Positions 9,497 to 17,288 of a stretch of DNA of 64,000 bases are shown in pieces. The notes beneath the pieces were generated by a model. The model worked only from the letters and a program-made list of their open reading frames with translations, was not told where the DNA came from and made no database searches. Each line of letters begins with the position of its first letter. Positions within the stretch are counted from its first letter, which is position 1. Origin of the DNA: Xanthomonas arboricola (GTDB taxonomy: Bacteria; Pseudomonadota; Gammaproteobacteria; Xanthomonadales; Xanthomonadaceae); contig NZ_MIGY01000003.1 of NCBI RefSeq assembly GCF_002940665.1, positions 496,001 to 560,000 on the forward strand, read 5' to 3'. The translations under genes were made by a program, and so were the position numbers.

Positions 9497-11182
9497 ATGA
9501 CCGACGTCCTCACGCACATGGCAGACCTGCGCATGCTTCAACTGAAACACATCGGCATCCTCCTGCTGGCGGCTTGCACGCTGACCGCCTGCGCGCCACG
9601 CCGCCCTGGCGAGGTGCCGGCACTAGTGCATGCGGCCGATGCGCAGGCCGAGGTGGTGCAGACCGATGCCGGTGCAATCCGCGGTGTTGCCGGTGCGCAG
9701 GGGCGGGTGTTTTTGGGCGTGCCGTTCGCCGCGCCGCCGGTGGGCGCTTTGCGCTTTCGCGCGCCGCAGGCGGCGCCAGCCTGGACGGGAGTCCGCGCTG
9801 CCACCCAGGCCGGGCCGGCGTGCCTGCCGCGTTATCGCTTCGGGCAGAAGCAGGTCTCCGAGGATTGCCTCACCCTCAACGTCTATGCGCCGCCCGGCCC
9901 CGCGCCGGCGCATCCGCGCGCAGTGATGGTGTGGATTTACGGTGGCGCGCTGGAGCTGGGCAGCAATGTCGACTACGACCTGAGTGCGTTGGCGGCGCGG
10001 CAGAACGTCATCGTGGTGGCGCCCAATTATCGGCTGGGGGTGTTCGGTTTCTTTGCGCATCCGGCGCTGCGCGGCGAAGGCGAAGGCGCGTATGCCTTGC
10101 AGGATCAGCAGGCTGCGTTGCGTTGGGTCGGGCGCAATATCGCCGCCTTCGGTGGCGATGCGCACAACGTCACCGTGTTCGGCGAATCGGCCGGTGCCTG
10201 GAGCATCTGCTATCAACTCGCCTCCCCGGGCGCGGCCGGTCTGTTCCAACGCGCAATCCTGCAAAGCGGCAGTTGCCTGGCCAGCGATTCCAGCCTGCCG
10301 CGCGCCGAGGCCGAGCGCGGCGGTGCGCGCATGGCGCAGACGCTTGGCTGCGAGCGCGCAAGCGATGTTGCCGCATGCCTGCGCGCACTGCCTGCCGAAA
10401 CCGTGGCCGATGCCAAACCGCAGCGACGTGGTTTGACCGGCAGCGACGCGTGGGCGCCGATGTCCGGCGGCGAGGTCTTGCCGTTGCCGCCCGCCGAGGC
10501 GATCGGCAACCTGCAACATACGCAGGTACCGGTGCTGATCGGCACCAACCGCAACGAAGGGCGGCTGTTTGCGCAGTTGCTGTCCTACATCGGCAAGCTC
10601 AACCTGCGCAGCGGCTATGAGGCGCGCCTCAAGCGCATGCATGCCGACCCCGCAGCGATCCTGGCGCGCTACGCGGACGTTGCCGCGCAATCGCGCTGGG
10701 ATGCATTCGCCGACATCGTCACCGATGGCGGATTCGCCTGCCCGACACGTCGGCTGGGCCAGGCCTTGCGCACCCACGCGCCGGTGTATGCGTACGAATT
10801 CGACGACCCGCAGGCGCCATACGGCCTGTTGCGCCTGCCGCTCTCGCATCCGTTGGGCGCGTATCACGCATCCGAGCTGGTGTATCTGTTTCAGCGCCCG
10901 TGGGTGCTCAGTGGCAAGCCGACGTTTACTCCGGCGCAGCAGGCCTTCGCCAACACGCTGCAGGATTACTGGGGCGCATTTGCGCGCACCGGCGACCCCA
11001 ATGGGGCTGGCCGTCCGCAGTGGCCGCGCTTCGATGGCGACGCTCCGTTGACGCTGTCGCCCGGCAGGATCGGCGCAACGCCCGACTTCGCGCAGCGGCA
11101 TCGCTGCGCGTTCTGGGATGCACAGGCAACGCTAACGCTGCCGCACGCGGCAGCAACGCCGGCACAGTCACCCTCGCATTGA
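9497..11182 (+). CDS. Type-B carboxylesterase, putative lipoprotein
   Basis: About 561 residues from the ATG at 9497, which follows a GAAAGAG ribosome site; ATGs at 9494, 9518 and 9533 are alternatives. The N-terminus is a lipoprotein signal: ILLLAACTLTAC with the lipidated Cys in a LTAC lipobox. The mature protein is a carboxylesterase/lipase of the alpha/beta-hydrolase fold: an early VFLGVPFAAPPVG motif, EDCLTLNVY, and the nucleophile elbow FGESAGAWS (Ser about 231). The catalytic His is probably in the AYHASELVYLF segment. It should hydrolyse carboxylic esters at the cell envelope; the substrate is unknown. The aldo/keto reductase starts 23 bases after its stop, so co-transcription is possible. 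Confidence 0.88.
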   Translation: MTDVLTHMADLRMLQLKHIGILLLAACTLTACAPRRPGEVPALVHAADAQAEVVQTDAGAIRGVAGAQGRVFLGVPFAAPPVGALRFRAPQAAPAWTGVRAATQAGPACLPRYRFGQKQVSEDCLTLNVYAPPGPAPAHPRAVMVWIYGGALELGSNVDYDLSALAARQNVIVVAPNYRLGVFGFFAHPALRGEGEGAYALQDQQAALRWVGRNIAAFGGDAHNVTVFGESAGAWSICYQLASPGAAGLFQRAILQSGSCLASDSSLPRAEAERGGARMAQTLGCERASDVAACLRALPAETVADAKPQRRGLTGSDAWAPMSGGEVLPLPPAEAIGNLQHTQVPVLIGTNRNEGRLFAQLLSYIGKLNLRSGYEARLKRMHADPAAILARYADVAAQSRWDAFADIVTDGGFACPTRRLGQALRTHAPVYAYEFDDPQAPYGLLRLPLSHPLGAYHASELVYLFQRPWVLSGKPTFTPAQQAFANTLQDYWGAFARTGDPNGAGRPQWPRFDGDAPLTLSPGRIGATPDFAQRHRCAFWDAQATLTLPHAAATPAQSPSH

Positions 11183-11205
11183 TCGCATCGTCCAGGAGCC
11201 CCCCC

Positions 11206-12060
11206 ATGTCCGTCCCCACCTCATCCCCCTGCCCCACGGTGCGCCTGCGCAACGGGCGCAGTGTGCCGGCACTCGGGCTCGGCTCGTGGAATCTGGGCCA
11301 GGGGCGACACGCGCCGCAGCAGGAGATCGAGGCGCTGCAGACAGGCCAGCAATTGGGCATGCGCTTGATCGACACTGCCGAGATGTATGGCAATGGCCGG
11401 TCCGAGCAACTGATCGGCCAGGCCATGGATGACGTGCAGCGGCCTTATCTGGTATCGAAGGTCCTGCCGAGCAATGCCAGCGCGCGCGGCATCGCGCGTG
11501 CCTGCGAGGCCAGCCTGCAGCGGCTTGGCGTGCGCACACTGGATCTGTATCTGTTGCACTGGCGCGGCGGCAGCGATCTGCGCGAAGTGGTCGATGCCTT
11601 CGAGGCCCTGCGCGATGCCGGCAAGATCCGCGACTGGGGCGTGTCGAACTTCGATGTGGACGATCTGCAGGACCTGTGGTGCATCGATGGCGGGCAACAC
11701 TGCCTGGTCAATCAGGTGCTGTATCACGCCGGTAGCCGTGGCATCGAGTTCGACCTGCTGCCGTGGTGCGCGCAGCATCAGGTGACGGTGATGGCGTACT
11801 CGCCGCTGGGCAGCCGCGCATTGCTGGATCATCCGGTGCTGCACGCGATCGGCGAGCGACGCGGTGTGGCCGCCACTGCCGTGGCACTGGCGTGGGCGAT
11901 CCGCAGCGGCCAGGTCATTGCCATTCCCGAATCGGGAACGCCTGCGCACGTGCGCGCGAATGCAGCGGCGTGCACGCTGCAACTGGACGCGCAGGACCTT
12001 GCCGAACTGGACCGTGCGTTTCCGCCCCCGACCCGCAAGCAGCCGCTGGACCTTCTGTAG
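11206..12060 (+). CDS. Aldo/keto reductase
   Basis: 284 residues, start fixed by CCAGGAG about 9 bases before the ATG. NAD(P)H-dependent oxidoreductase with a TIM-barrel fold. The family signatures are present in order: GLGSWNLGQG near residue 26, the catalytic Asp/Tyr in LIDTAEMYGNGRSE near 50-63, SKVLPSNA (catalytic Lys), the active-site His in LYLLHWRG, the barrel motif RDWGVSNFD, and the C-terminal cofactor loop around IAIPESGTPAHV. It should reduce carbonyls to alcohols in the cytoplasm. It closely follows the esterase, so the pair could process ester-derived aldehydes, but this is inference. It ends with TAG; about 200 bases separate it from katE. Confidence 0.93.
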   Translation: MSVPTSSPCPTVRLRNGRSVPALGLGSWNLGQGRHAPQQEIEALQTGQQLGMRLIDTAEMYGNGRSEQLIGQAMDDVQRPYLVSKVLPSNASARGIARACEASLQRLGVRTLDLYLLHWRGGSDLREVVDAFEALRDAGKIRDWGVSNFDVDDLQDLWCIDGGQHCLVNQVLYHAGSRGIEFDLLPWCAQHQVTVMAYSPLGSRALLDHPVLHAIGERRGVAATAVALAWAIRSGQVIAIPESGTPAHVRANAAACTLQLDAQDLAELDRAFPPPTRKQPLDLL

Positions 12061-12264
12061 TCGCGTGCAACGGTCGCGTTCGCTGCACGCACTTGCAAAC
12101 GTGCGTCGGTACATTGCGTGACAGACGCATCAGGCAGCCGCGACCCAGCGCAAGTTTCTGGCGGCATGTGAGTATTCGTTCGCATGCAGACACGCGTACT
12201 TAACAGCGCCACTCCCAGGCTCGGCGGACCAGCCCGCATTTCAAGCCCGCCAGAGTGGAGTCCC

Positions 12265-14373
12265 ATGCCCAAGTCCCCCAGTAAGTCCGCGCAACTTCCG
12301 TCCACCGCTGCTGCCAGCGCAACTCCCGACACGTTGCGCGGTGCGGGCGATGAACTGCATCAGAAGGCCGGCGGCACGCATCCGCAGCTGACCACCAACC
12401 AGGGCATTCCGGTTGGCGACAACCAGAATTCGCTGCGCGCCACGCCGCGCGGGCCGACGCTGCTGGAAGACTTCATCCTGCGCGAGAAGATCACCCACTT
12501 CGATCACGAGCGCATCCCCGAGCGCATCGTGCATGCGCGCGGAAGCGCGGCGCATGGCTATTTCGAGCTGACCAAGTCCTTGAGCCAGTACACCACCGCC
12601 AAGATCTTCACCGAAGTCGGCGAAAAGACCCCGCTGTTCACGCGCTTTTCCACCGTCGCCGGTGGCGCCGGCTCGGTGGACACGCCGCGCGATGTGCGCG
12701 GGTTTGCGGTGAAGTTCTACACCAAGGAAGGCAACTGGGATCTGGTGGGCAACAACATCCCGGTGTTCTTCATCCAGGACGCGATGAAGTTCCCCGACCT
12801 GATCCACGCGGTGAAGATGGAACCGGACCGCGGTTTCCCGCAGGCCGCCAGTGCGCACGACACCTTCTGGGATTTCATCTCGCTGAGCCCCGAATCGATG
12901 CACATGATCATGTGGGCGATGAGCGACCGCACCATTCCGCGCTCGCTGCGCATGATCGAAGGCTTCGGCATCCACAGCTTCCGTTTCCTCAATGGAAATG
13001 GCGACAGCACCTTCGTCAAGTTCCATTGGCGCCCCAAGCTCGGCCTGCAGTCCACGATCTGGGACGAGGCAGTGAAGATCGCCGGCGCCGATCAGGACTT
13101 CCATCGTCGCGATCTGTTCGAATCGATCCAGAGCGGCGACTTCCCCGAGTGGGAACTGGGCGTGCAGCTGTTCACCGAGGCGCAAGCCGATGCATTCCCG
13201 TTCGACCACCTGGATTCGACCAAGGTCATTCCCGAAGAACTGGTGCCGTTGCAGATCGTCGGCCGCATGGTGCTGGACCGCTGGCCGGACAACTTCTTTG
13301 CAGAGACCGAACAGGTGGCGTATTGCCCCGCCAACATCGTGCCGGGTATCGACTTCAGCAACGATCCGCTGCTGCAGGGCCGCCTGTTCTCGTATCTGGA
13401 TACGCAGCTGAGCCGCCTGGGCGGACCGAACTTCCACCAGATCCCGGTCAATGCGCCCAAGTGTCCGTTCGCCAACAATCAGCGCGACGGCCATATGCAG
13501 ATGGGCGTGCCCAAGGGCCGTGTCGCGTACGAGCCCAGCTCGCTGCAGGCCGATGCACCGAGTGAGGCGCTGCGTGGATTCCCCAGCCACGCAACACCGG
13601 CCGAAGATGGTGCCAAGGGCCGCGTGCGCGCAGAAAGCTTTGCCGATCACTATAGCCAGGCACGCATGTTCTTCCGCAGCCAGACTGCACCGGAACAGGC
13701 GCATATGGCATCGGCGCTGGTGTTCGAGTTGTCCAAGGTGGAAACCGCGCACGTGCGCGAAGCCATCGTCGGTCACCTGCGTCACATCGACCCGACGCTG
13801 GCGCAGCGCGTGGCCGATGGCATGGGCATGACCACTTTGCCGCCTGCACCGCCGGCTGCGGTCGCGCCGACCGATATGCCGCTGTCGCCAGCCTTGCAGC
13901 TGATCGGCAAGATGAAGGACACCTTGCAGGGCCGCACGGTCGGCATCCTGATTCACGACGGCTCCGATGCAGCGACGATCAAGGCCGTGCGCAAGGCCGC
14001 CGAAGCTGCCGGTGCCACGGTCAAGATCGTGGCACCGAAGCTGGGCGGCGCCAAGCTCAGCGACGGCAAGCAACTGGCCGCCGATGGTCAGTTGGCCGGC
14101 ACACCGTCGGTGGTGTTCGATGCGGTGGCGGTGGTGTTGTCTTCCGAGGCAGCTAAGGCGCTGACACGCGAATCGGCAGCGCTGGACTTCGTCAGCAATG
14201 CGTGGGCGCATCTGAAGGCGATCGCCTACGACGACGGCGCACAGCTGCTGCTCAAGGCAGGGAATGTCGGCAAGGACGCAGGCGTGATCGCGGCGGCAGA
14301 TACCAACGCATTCATCACTGCCGCCAAGACCCGCCAGTGGGCACGCGAACCGAAGGTGCGCATGCTGGCGTAA
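12265..14373 (+). CDS. katE: Large-subunit catalase HPII
   Basis: 702 residues from the ATG at 12265, which has TGGAG upstream; an in-frame ATG at 12184 would add 27 residues without conserved character. It is a clade 2, heme-dependent hydroperoxidase that converts H2O2 to water and oxygen in the cytoplasm. The distal His is in [16 protein letters not shown] (about residue 90) and the proximal heme-ligand Tyr in [14 protein letters not shown] (about 377). After about residue 535 comes the flavodoxin/DJ-1-like C-terminal domain ([14 protein letters not shown]...), which distinguishes HPII from small-subunit catalases. In related bacteria it is induced in stationary phase. A 13-14 bp hairpin terminator follows. 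Confidence 0.97.
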   Translation: MPKSPSKSAQLPSTAAASATPDTLRGAGDELHQKAGGTHPQLTTNQGIPVGDNQNSLRATPRGPTLLEDFILREKITHFDHERIPERIVHARGSAAHGYFELTKSLSQYTTAKIFTEVGEKTPLFTRFSTVAGGAGSVDTPRDVRGFAVKFYTKEGNWDLVGNNIPVFFIQDAMKFPDLIHAVKMEPDRGFPQAASAHDTFWDFISLSPESMHMIMWAMSDRTIPRSLRMIEGFGIHSFRFLNGNGDSTFVKFHWRPKLGLQSTIWDEAVKIAGADQDFHRRDLFESIQSGDFPEWELGVQLFTEAQADAFPFDHLDSTKVIPEELVPLQIVGRMVLDRWPDNFFAETEQVAYCPANIVPGIDFSNDPLLQGRLFSYLDTQLSRLGGPNFHQIPVNAPKCPFANNQRDGHMQMGVPKGRVAYEPSSLQADAPSEALRGFPSHATPAEDGAKGRVRAESFADHYSQARMFFRSQTAPEQAHMASALVFELSKVETAHVREAIVGHLRHIDPTLAQRVADGMGMTTLPPAPPAAVAPTDMPLSPALQLIGKMKDTLQGRTVGILIHDGSDAATIKAVRKAAEAAGATVKIVAPKLGGAKLSDGKQLAADGQLAGTPSVVFDAVAVVLSSEAAKALTRESAALDFVSNAWAHLKAIAYDDGAQLLLKAGNVGKDAGVIAAADTNAFITAAKTRQWAREPKVRMLA

Positions 14374-14399
14374 TCGCATCCGCATGGATTGCACAGGCC

Positions 14400-14433
14400 T
14401 GGGCGCGAACGACTTCTATGTCGTTCGCGCCCA
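14400..14433 (+). terminator. Terminator hairpin of katE
   Basis: Perfect 14-bp stem beginning TGGGCGCGAACGAC around a 6-base loop TTCTAT, 26 bases after the katE stop. A short T tract follows a few bases later (AAGTCGTTT). Confidence 0.8.
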
Positions 14434-14651
14434 AGTCGTTTATGCAGGCAGCACTTCATCGTCGATAGTGCAGCCAACGCATCCTCTGCGATGGCCAGCT
14501 TTCAACCCTTCTTTTAGCCGCACCTGATAAACGACGCTGCGATTTGGAATCCCGGCTGTCTTTACGTTGTTGCGCGGTCATGTCTTTGGGGTGTCGGTGC
14601 GCGCGGCTGGGTCGGTAGTAGAGCAGTGGGCTGCGACTCGGCTGGAAAGGC

Positions 14652-14753
14652 CCTTGCCCGCCCACCATCGCGGGACACGCCGCAAGTACGTCCGTGTAGG
14701 CTCTGGCGCAGCATCCATGCCGCTCAAGGTCCCGCGACGGTGAGCGGGCAAGG
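14652..14753 (+). repeat. Type A inverted-repeat unit, copy 1 (102 bp)
   Basis: Terminal inverted repeats of 25 bp: left begins CCTTGCCCGCCCACCATCGC, right is its near-perfect reverse complement ending in GCGGGCAAGG. The middle carries CGCAAGTACGTCC and an imperfect palindrome around GCATCCATGC. The same 102-bp unit occurs at 58433-58534 and, inverted, at 61635-61736. Confidence 0.9.
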
Positions 14754-14890
14754 ACCCGTCGAGAGGGTCGGTGCGCAAAATTAAGAGCAGTGCACGCTGC
14801 GACTTGTTCGCTACATGCGCCGGCGCAATGTCGGACGCACGTCGAGCGATAGGCAGCTTTTCACCCGGCCACCGACCAACTGTCTGGTGC

Positions 14891-14989
14891 GGTGCCCTCG
14901 CCGCTTGCGGGACCGTGTAGCGGCATGGATGCCGCCACCGAGCCTCCACGGACGGATTCACGGTGTGTCCCGCGAGCGGTGAGGGCGCC
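14891..14989 (+). repeat. Type B inverted-repeat unit, copy 1 (99 bp)
   Basis: Terminal inverted repeats of 23 bp with 3 mismatches, GGTGCCCTCGCCGCTTGCGG... against ...GCGAGCGGTGAGGGCGCC. The internal palindrome GCGGCATGGATGCCGC is shared in sense with type A. The second copy is at 61383-61480, inverted. Confidence 0.85.
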
Positions 14990-15135
14990 GCACACTCGAC
15001 GACTAGACTTTTGACTGCATCTACCAAACGGGGATGCAACCTGGAATCCGATGGATTCACGCAGTTCCCCGCAAGCATTACAGAGGAGCCGTGCTCGGCT
15101 AACTCAGCAGCTGAGCAGCCGTCTTGTCGGATGCG

Positions 15136-15870
15136 CTAAGCCAGTTCGGCAGGAAACTGTGCCGCGTTCGCCAGCGCGCGGTACTCGCGTGGCGTCATGC
15201 CGGCCGCCAGCTTGAATTGCCGCGCAAAGGCGCTCTGATCGCTGAAACCGCAGGCATGCCCGATTTCGGTGAGGCTCTTGTTTCCGTGCAGCAGATGCAT
15301 CGCCATCTGCAAACGCAGCTTGGCCAGCACCTGCTGCGGGGTCAGTTGGAACACCTTGCGGAACGAGCGTTGCAGCTTGGACATCGAAAAACCGGTGATC
15401 TCCACCAACGCCTGCATGCGCACGTTCTGCGCGTAGTTGGCGTTGAGGTACGCCAGCGCAAGCCGCAATTTTTCGTACTGCGATTCGTGCCCGTCCTGCG
15501 GGCCCAGGTCGCGCGAGATGCCGATGATGCCCTGCACCTTGCCGTCGACCAGCAGCGGACGTTTGCAGGTCAGACACCAGCCCGGTTCGCGGTTGGCGAA
15601 CAGGTGCAGTTCCAGCAGGTTGTCGATCACTTCCCCAGCCAGCACCTGCTCGTCCTGATTGGCGTAGTTTGCGCCCAGTCCGCTGGGATAGACCTCGGCA
15701 ACGCGCTTGCCGATCAGTTCCTTGCGCGATTTCAGGCCCAGGCGCCGCAGCATGGTCTGGTTGACATGGGTATAGCGGCCCTCGCGATCCTTGACGAAGA
15801 ACAGCACGTCCGGCACCGCATCGAACAACGCTTCCAGATCGGCAGGATCGATGCTCTTCATGGAGGTCAT
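15136..15870 (-). CDS. PAS-domain AraC-family transcriptional regulator
   Basis: 244 residues (ATG at 15870; a second ATG at 15861). Residues ~10-120 form a PAS domain (ALFDAVPDVLFFVKDREGRYTHVN...GIIGISRDLG), a likely small-ligand or redox sensor. The rest is an AraC/XylS DNA-binding domain with two helix-turn-helix units: MQALVEITGFSMSKLQRSFRKVF near residue 150, and SLTEIGHACGFSDQSAFARQFK, followed by the signature GMTPREYR. It should bind promoter DNA and activate or repress in response to the PAS ligand. No obvious target is adjacent: katE lies beyond the repeat region, and the small secreted protein to the right is on the same strand but 120 bases upstream. The ligand and regulon are unknown. 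Confidence 0.92.
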   Translation of the reverse strand: MTSMKSIDPADLEALFDAVPDVLFFVKDREGRYTHVNQTMLRRLGLKSRKELIGKRVAEVYPSGLGANYANQDEQVLAGEVIDNLLELHLFANREPGWCLTCKRPLLVDGKVQGIIGISRDLGPQDGHESQYEKLRLALAYLNANYAQNVRMQALVEITGFSMSKLQRSFRKVFQLTPQQVLAKLRLQMAMHLLHGNKSLTEIGHACGFSDQSAFARQFKLAAGMTPREYRALANAAQFPAELA

Positions 15871-15989
15871 GCAGGACTGGACTCGGGATCAGGAAAGACG
15901 CAGCTGGCGATGACACGCGCCACCGAGGCAGGCCGCAGCGCATGCAGCGCCATGATACGCCGCGCGTACCAGACGCCGGCGCACCGCGC

Positions 15990-16460
15990 TCAGCGCGGGG
16001 TGTCGGCCGCGTTGGACGCGGCCGGCGCAGCCTTGCTGTCCACCGCCGCTGCGGTGGGATTGCCGATGCGATCCAATGGCACCTGTTGCGCGCGCCACCC
16101 ACTGACCACCGCCGCACCGGACTGCGAGCCGACCTGCACCTGCAGGCGCGCACTGCCGCCGGGGGCGATGAACTCGATGGCGCAATCGCCGGCGGCCATG
16201 CAGCTGTCGGCGGCGAGCGGATCCACCAACTGCCAGCCCTGCTCCATCACCGCATGCGCAAACGCGCGGTAGCCCATGCCGGCCTTCAGCGCTGCCGGCA
16301 GCGGCACATCCGGATCGCTGATCACCGCATCGGTGCCGACGGCGGCAGGCGCAGACACGGGCGCACGTGCAGGCACGACCGTGGGCCGCGATGCGGCATT
16401 CAGGGCAGGACTACAAACTAGGGCGAGCGCCCACAGTGAAGGGCGGAACAACGTGCGCAT
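15990..16460 (-). CDS. Small secreted protein of unknown function
   Basis: 156 residues from the ATG at 16460. The frame runs further upstream to 16613, but only this start gives a signal peptide (MRTLFRPSLWALALVCSPALNAAS, cleavage probably after the second Ala-Ala region). The mature part is Ala/Val/Pro-rich at both ends, with a compact middle. A Cys pair in DSCMAAGDC could form a disulphide. The segment SARLQVQVGSQSGAAVVSGW suggests beta strands. I do not recognise a family. It lies upstream of the PAS-AraC gene on the same strand, with about 120 bases between. Confidence 0.65.
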   Translation of the reverse strand: MRTLFRPSLWALALVCSPALNAASRPTVVPARAPVSAPAAVGTDAVISDPDVPLPAALKAGMGYRAFAHAVMEQGWQLVDPLAADSCMAAGDCAIEFIAPGGSARLQVQVGSQSGAAVVSGWRAQQVPLDRIGNPTAAAVDSKAAPAASNAADTPR

Positions 16461-16779
16461 GCGGACGGCCTTGCGATCCTGGCAGGAGACTGGTGATGTT
16501 AAAGAATCGCTATTTTGACATGGCTTGGGTGCGCTGCGGCACTGCTGGCTCATGATGGCATTCAGCCAGATACGGTGCTCCAGGCCATCTCGGCCTGCTG
16601 CAAGCGGACTCATCCTGTCAGGCTCGACGTGGCACCTGCGGACATCGCCTGACGGGCGAGGCGCGGCTGCGCATGCGTCGGGTCGTGCACCTGACTAACC
16701 CCCTTGATGGCTGGCACGGCGCGGAGTCGCCACCTCCGCAAGCACGTTGCATCATTGCGGTTTGCTCGTGGAGTACCCG

Positions 16780-17184
16780 ATGCTCGACACCACCCCTCCG
16801 GCCTATGCGGTCGGCCAACTCTGGCGCTGCCGTGGGCGTACCGCGTCGGAGACGCCGTTGCTGCTGATCAACCAGATCGATGTGCATCCCCACGGCGGCC
16901 AGATCCTGCACGTGCGTATCAGCGACATCCAGGTACGTCACGCAGGATTGCCCGATGGGATTGTGGATGCGCTGCCGCACATCCCGGTGATCGCGCAGAC
17001 CCTGGAGCGCAGCGCTGCCGAACACGTCGGCACTGCCGCGCCCAATCAGGATTACCTGCCGGGCTACGCGGAATGGAAGGCCGCCTTCGACGCCGGCAAT
17101 GCCGGCGCGTTCGGGATCGCGGTGGCGGAGATCCTGCAGATCGTGGAAGGCCAGTTGTCCAAACGCGATCAGTTGCCGAACTGA
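16780..17184 (+). CDS. Conserved-looking cytoplasmic protein of unknown function
   Basis: 134 residues from the ATG at 16780, preceded by GTGGAG at a suitable distance; the open frame begins 33 bases earlier. No signal peptide or membrane segment. The N-terminal half looks beta-rich (YAVGQLWRCRGR...LLLINQIDVHPHGGQILHVRISDIQV) and the C-terminal half helical (AEWKAAFDAGNAGAFGIAVAEILQIVEGQL). Codon use matches neighbouring genes, and the competing antisense frame at 16618-17025 has no protein-like character. I do not recognise the family. It converges with the S9 peptidase gene; a hairpin lies between. Confidence 0.7.
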   Translation: MLDTTPPAYAVGQLWRCRGRTASETPLLLINQIDVHPHGGQILHVRISDIQVRHAGLPDGIVDALPHIPVIAQTLERSAAEHVGTAAPNQDYLPGYAEWKAAFDAGNAGAFGIAVAEILQIVEGQLSKRDQLPN

Positions 17185-17252
17185 GCAAACCGAACGAACG
17201 CCTTACAACCCGCATTGAAGGCTGAGTCCTAACGCGTCATCGCCGCACCAAC

Positions 17253-17279
17253 CGGCACGCCGCTCCAGGCGGCGTGCCG
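17253..17279. terminator. Hairpin between convergent genes
   Basis: Perfect 10-bp stem CGGCACGCCG / CGGCGTGCCG with a 7-base loop, between the stop at 17184 and the leftward stop at 17289. There is no T run on either side, so it may be a weak bidirectional terminator. Confidence 0.55.
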
Positions 17280-17288
17280 ATCGCAACC

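Larger units (their letters stand above)
14434..15135. other. Intergenic region with composite inverted-repeat element
   Basis: About 700 bases without a credible gene. Roughly 14605-15045 resembles sequence at 61330-61780 (inverted) and, in part, 58380-58590. It contains one type A unit, a linker and one type B unit, described separately. Short reading frames here (for example 14578-15078 leftward) lie across the repeats and are probably spurious. Confidence 0.6.

Noticed and set aside
12241..14394. 717-codon frame antisense to katE
   Set aside because: Antisense shadow of an unmistakable catalase.
14578..15078. Leftward 166-codon frame across the repeat element
   Set aside because: Its sequence derives from the palindromic repeat units; such frames in repeats are a frequent source of false genes.
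16618..17025. 135-codon leftward frame opposite the small protein at 16780
   Set aside because: The rightward frame has a ribosome site and balanced composition; the leftward one looks like its shadow.
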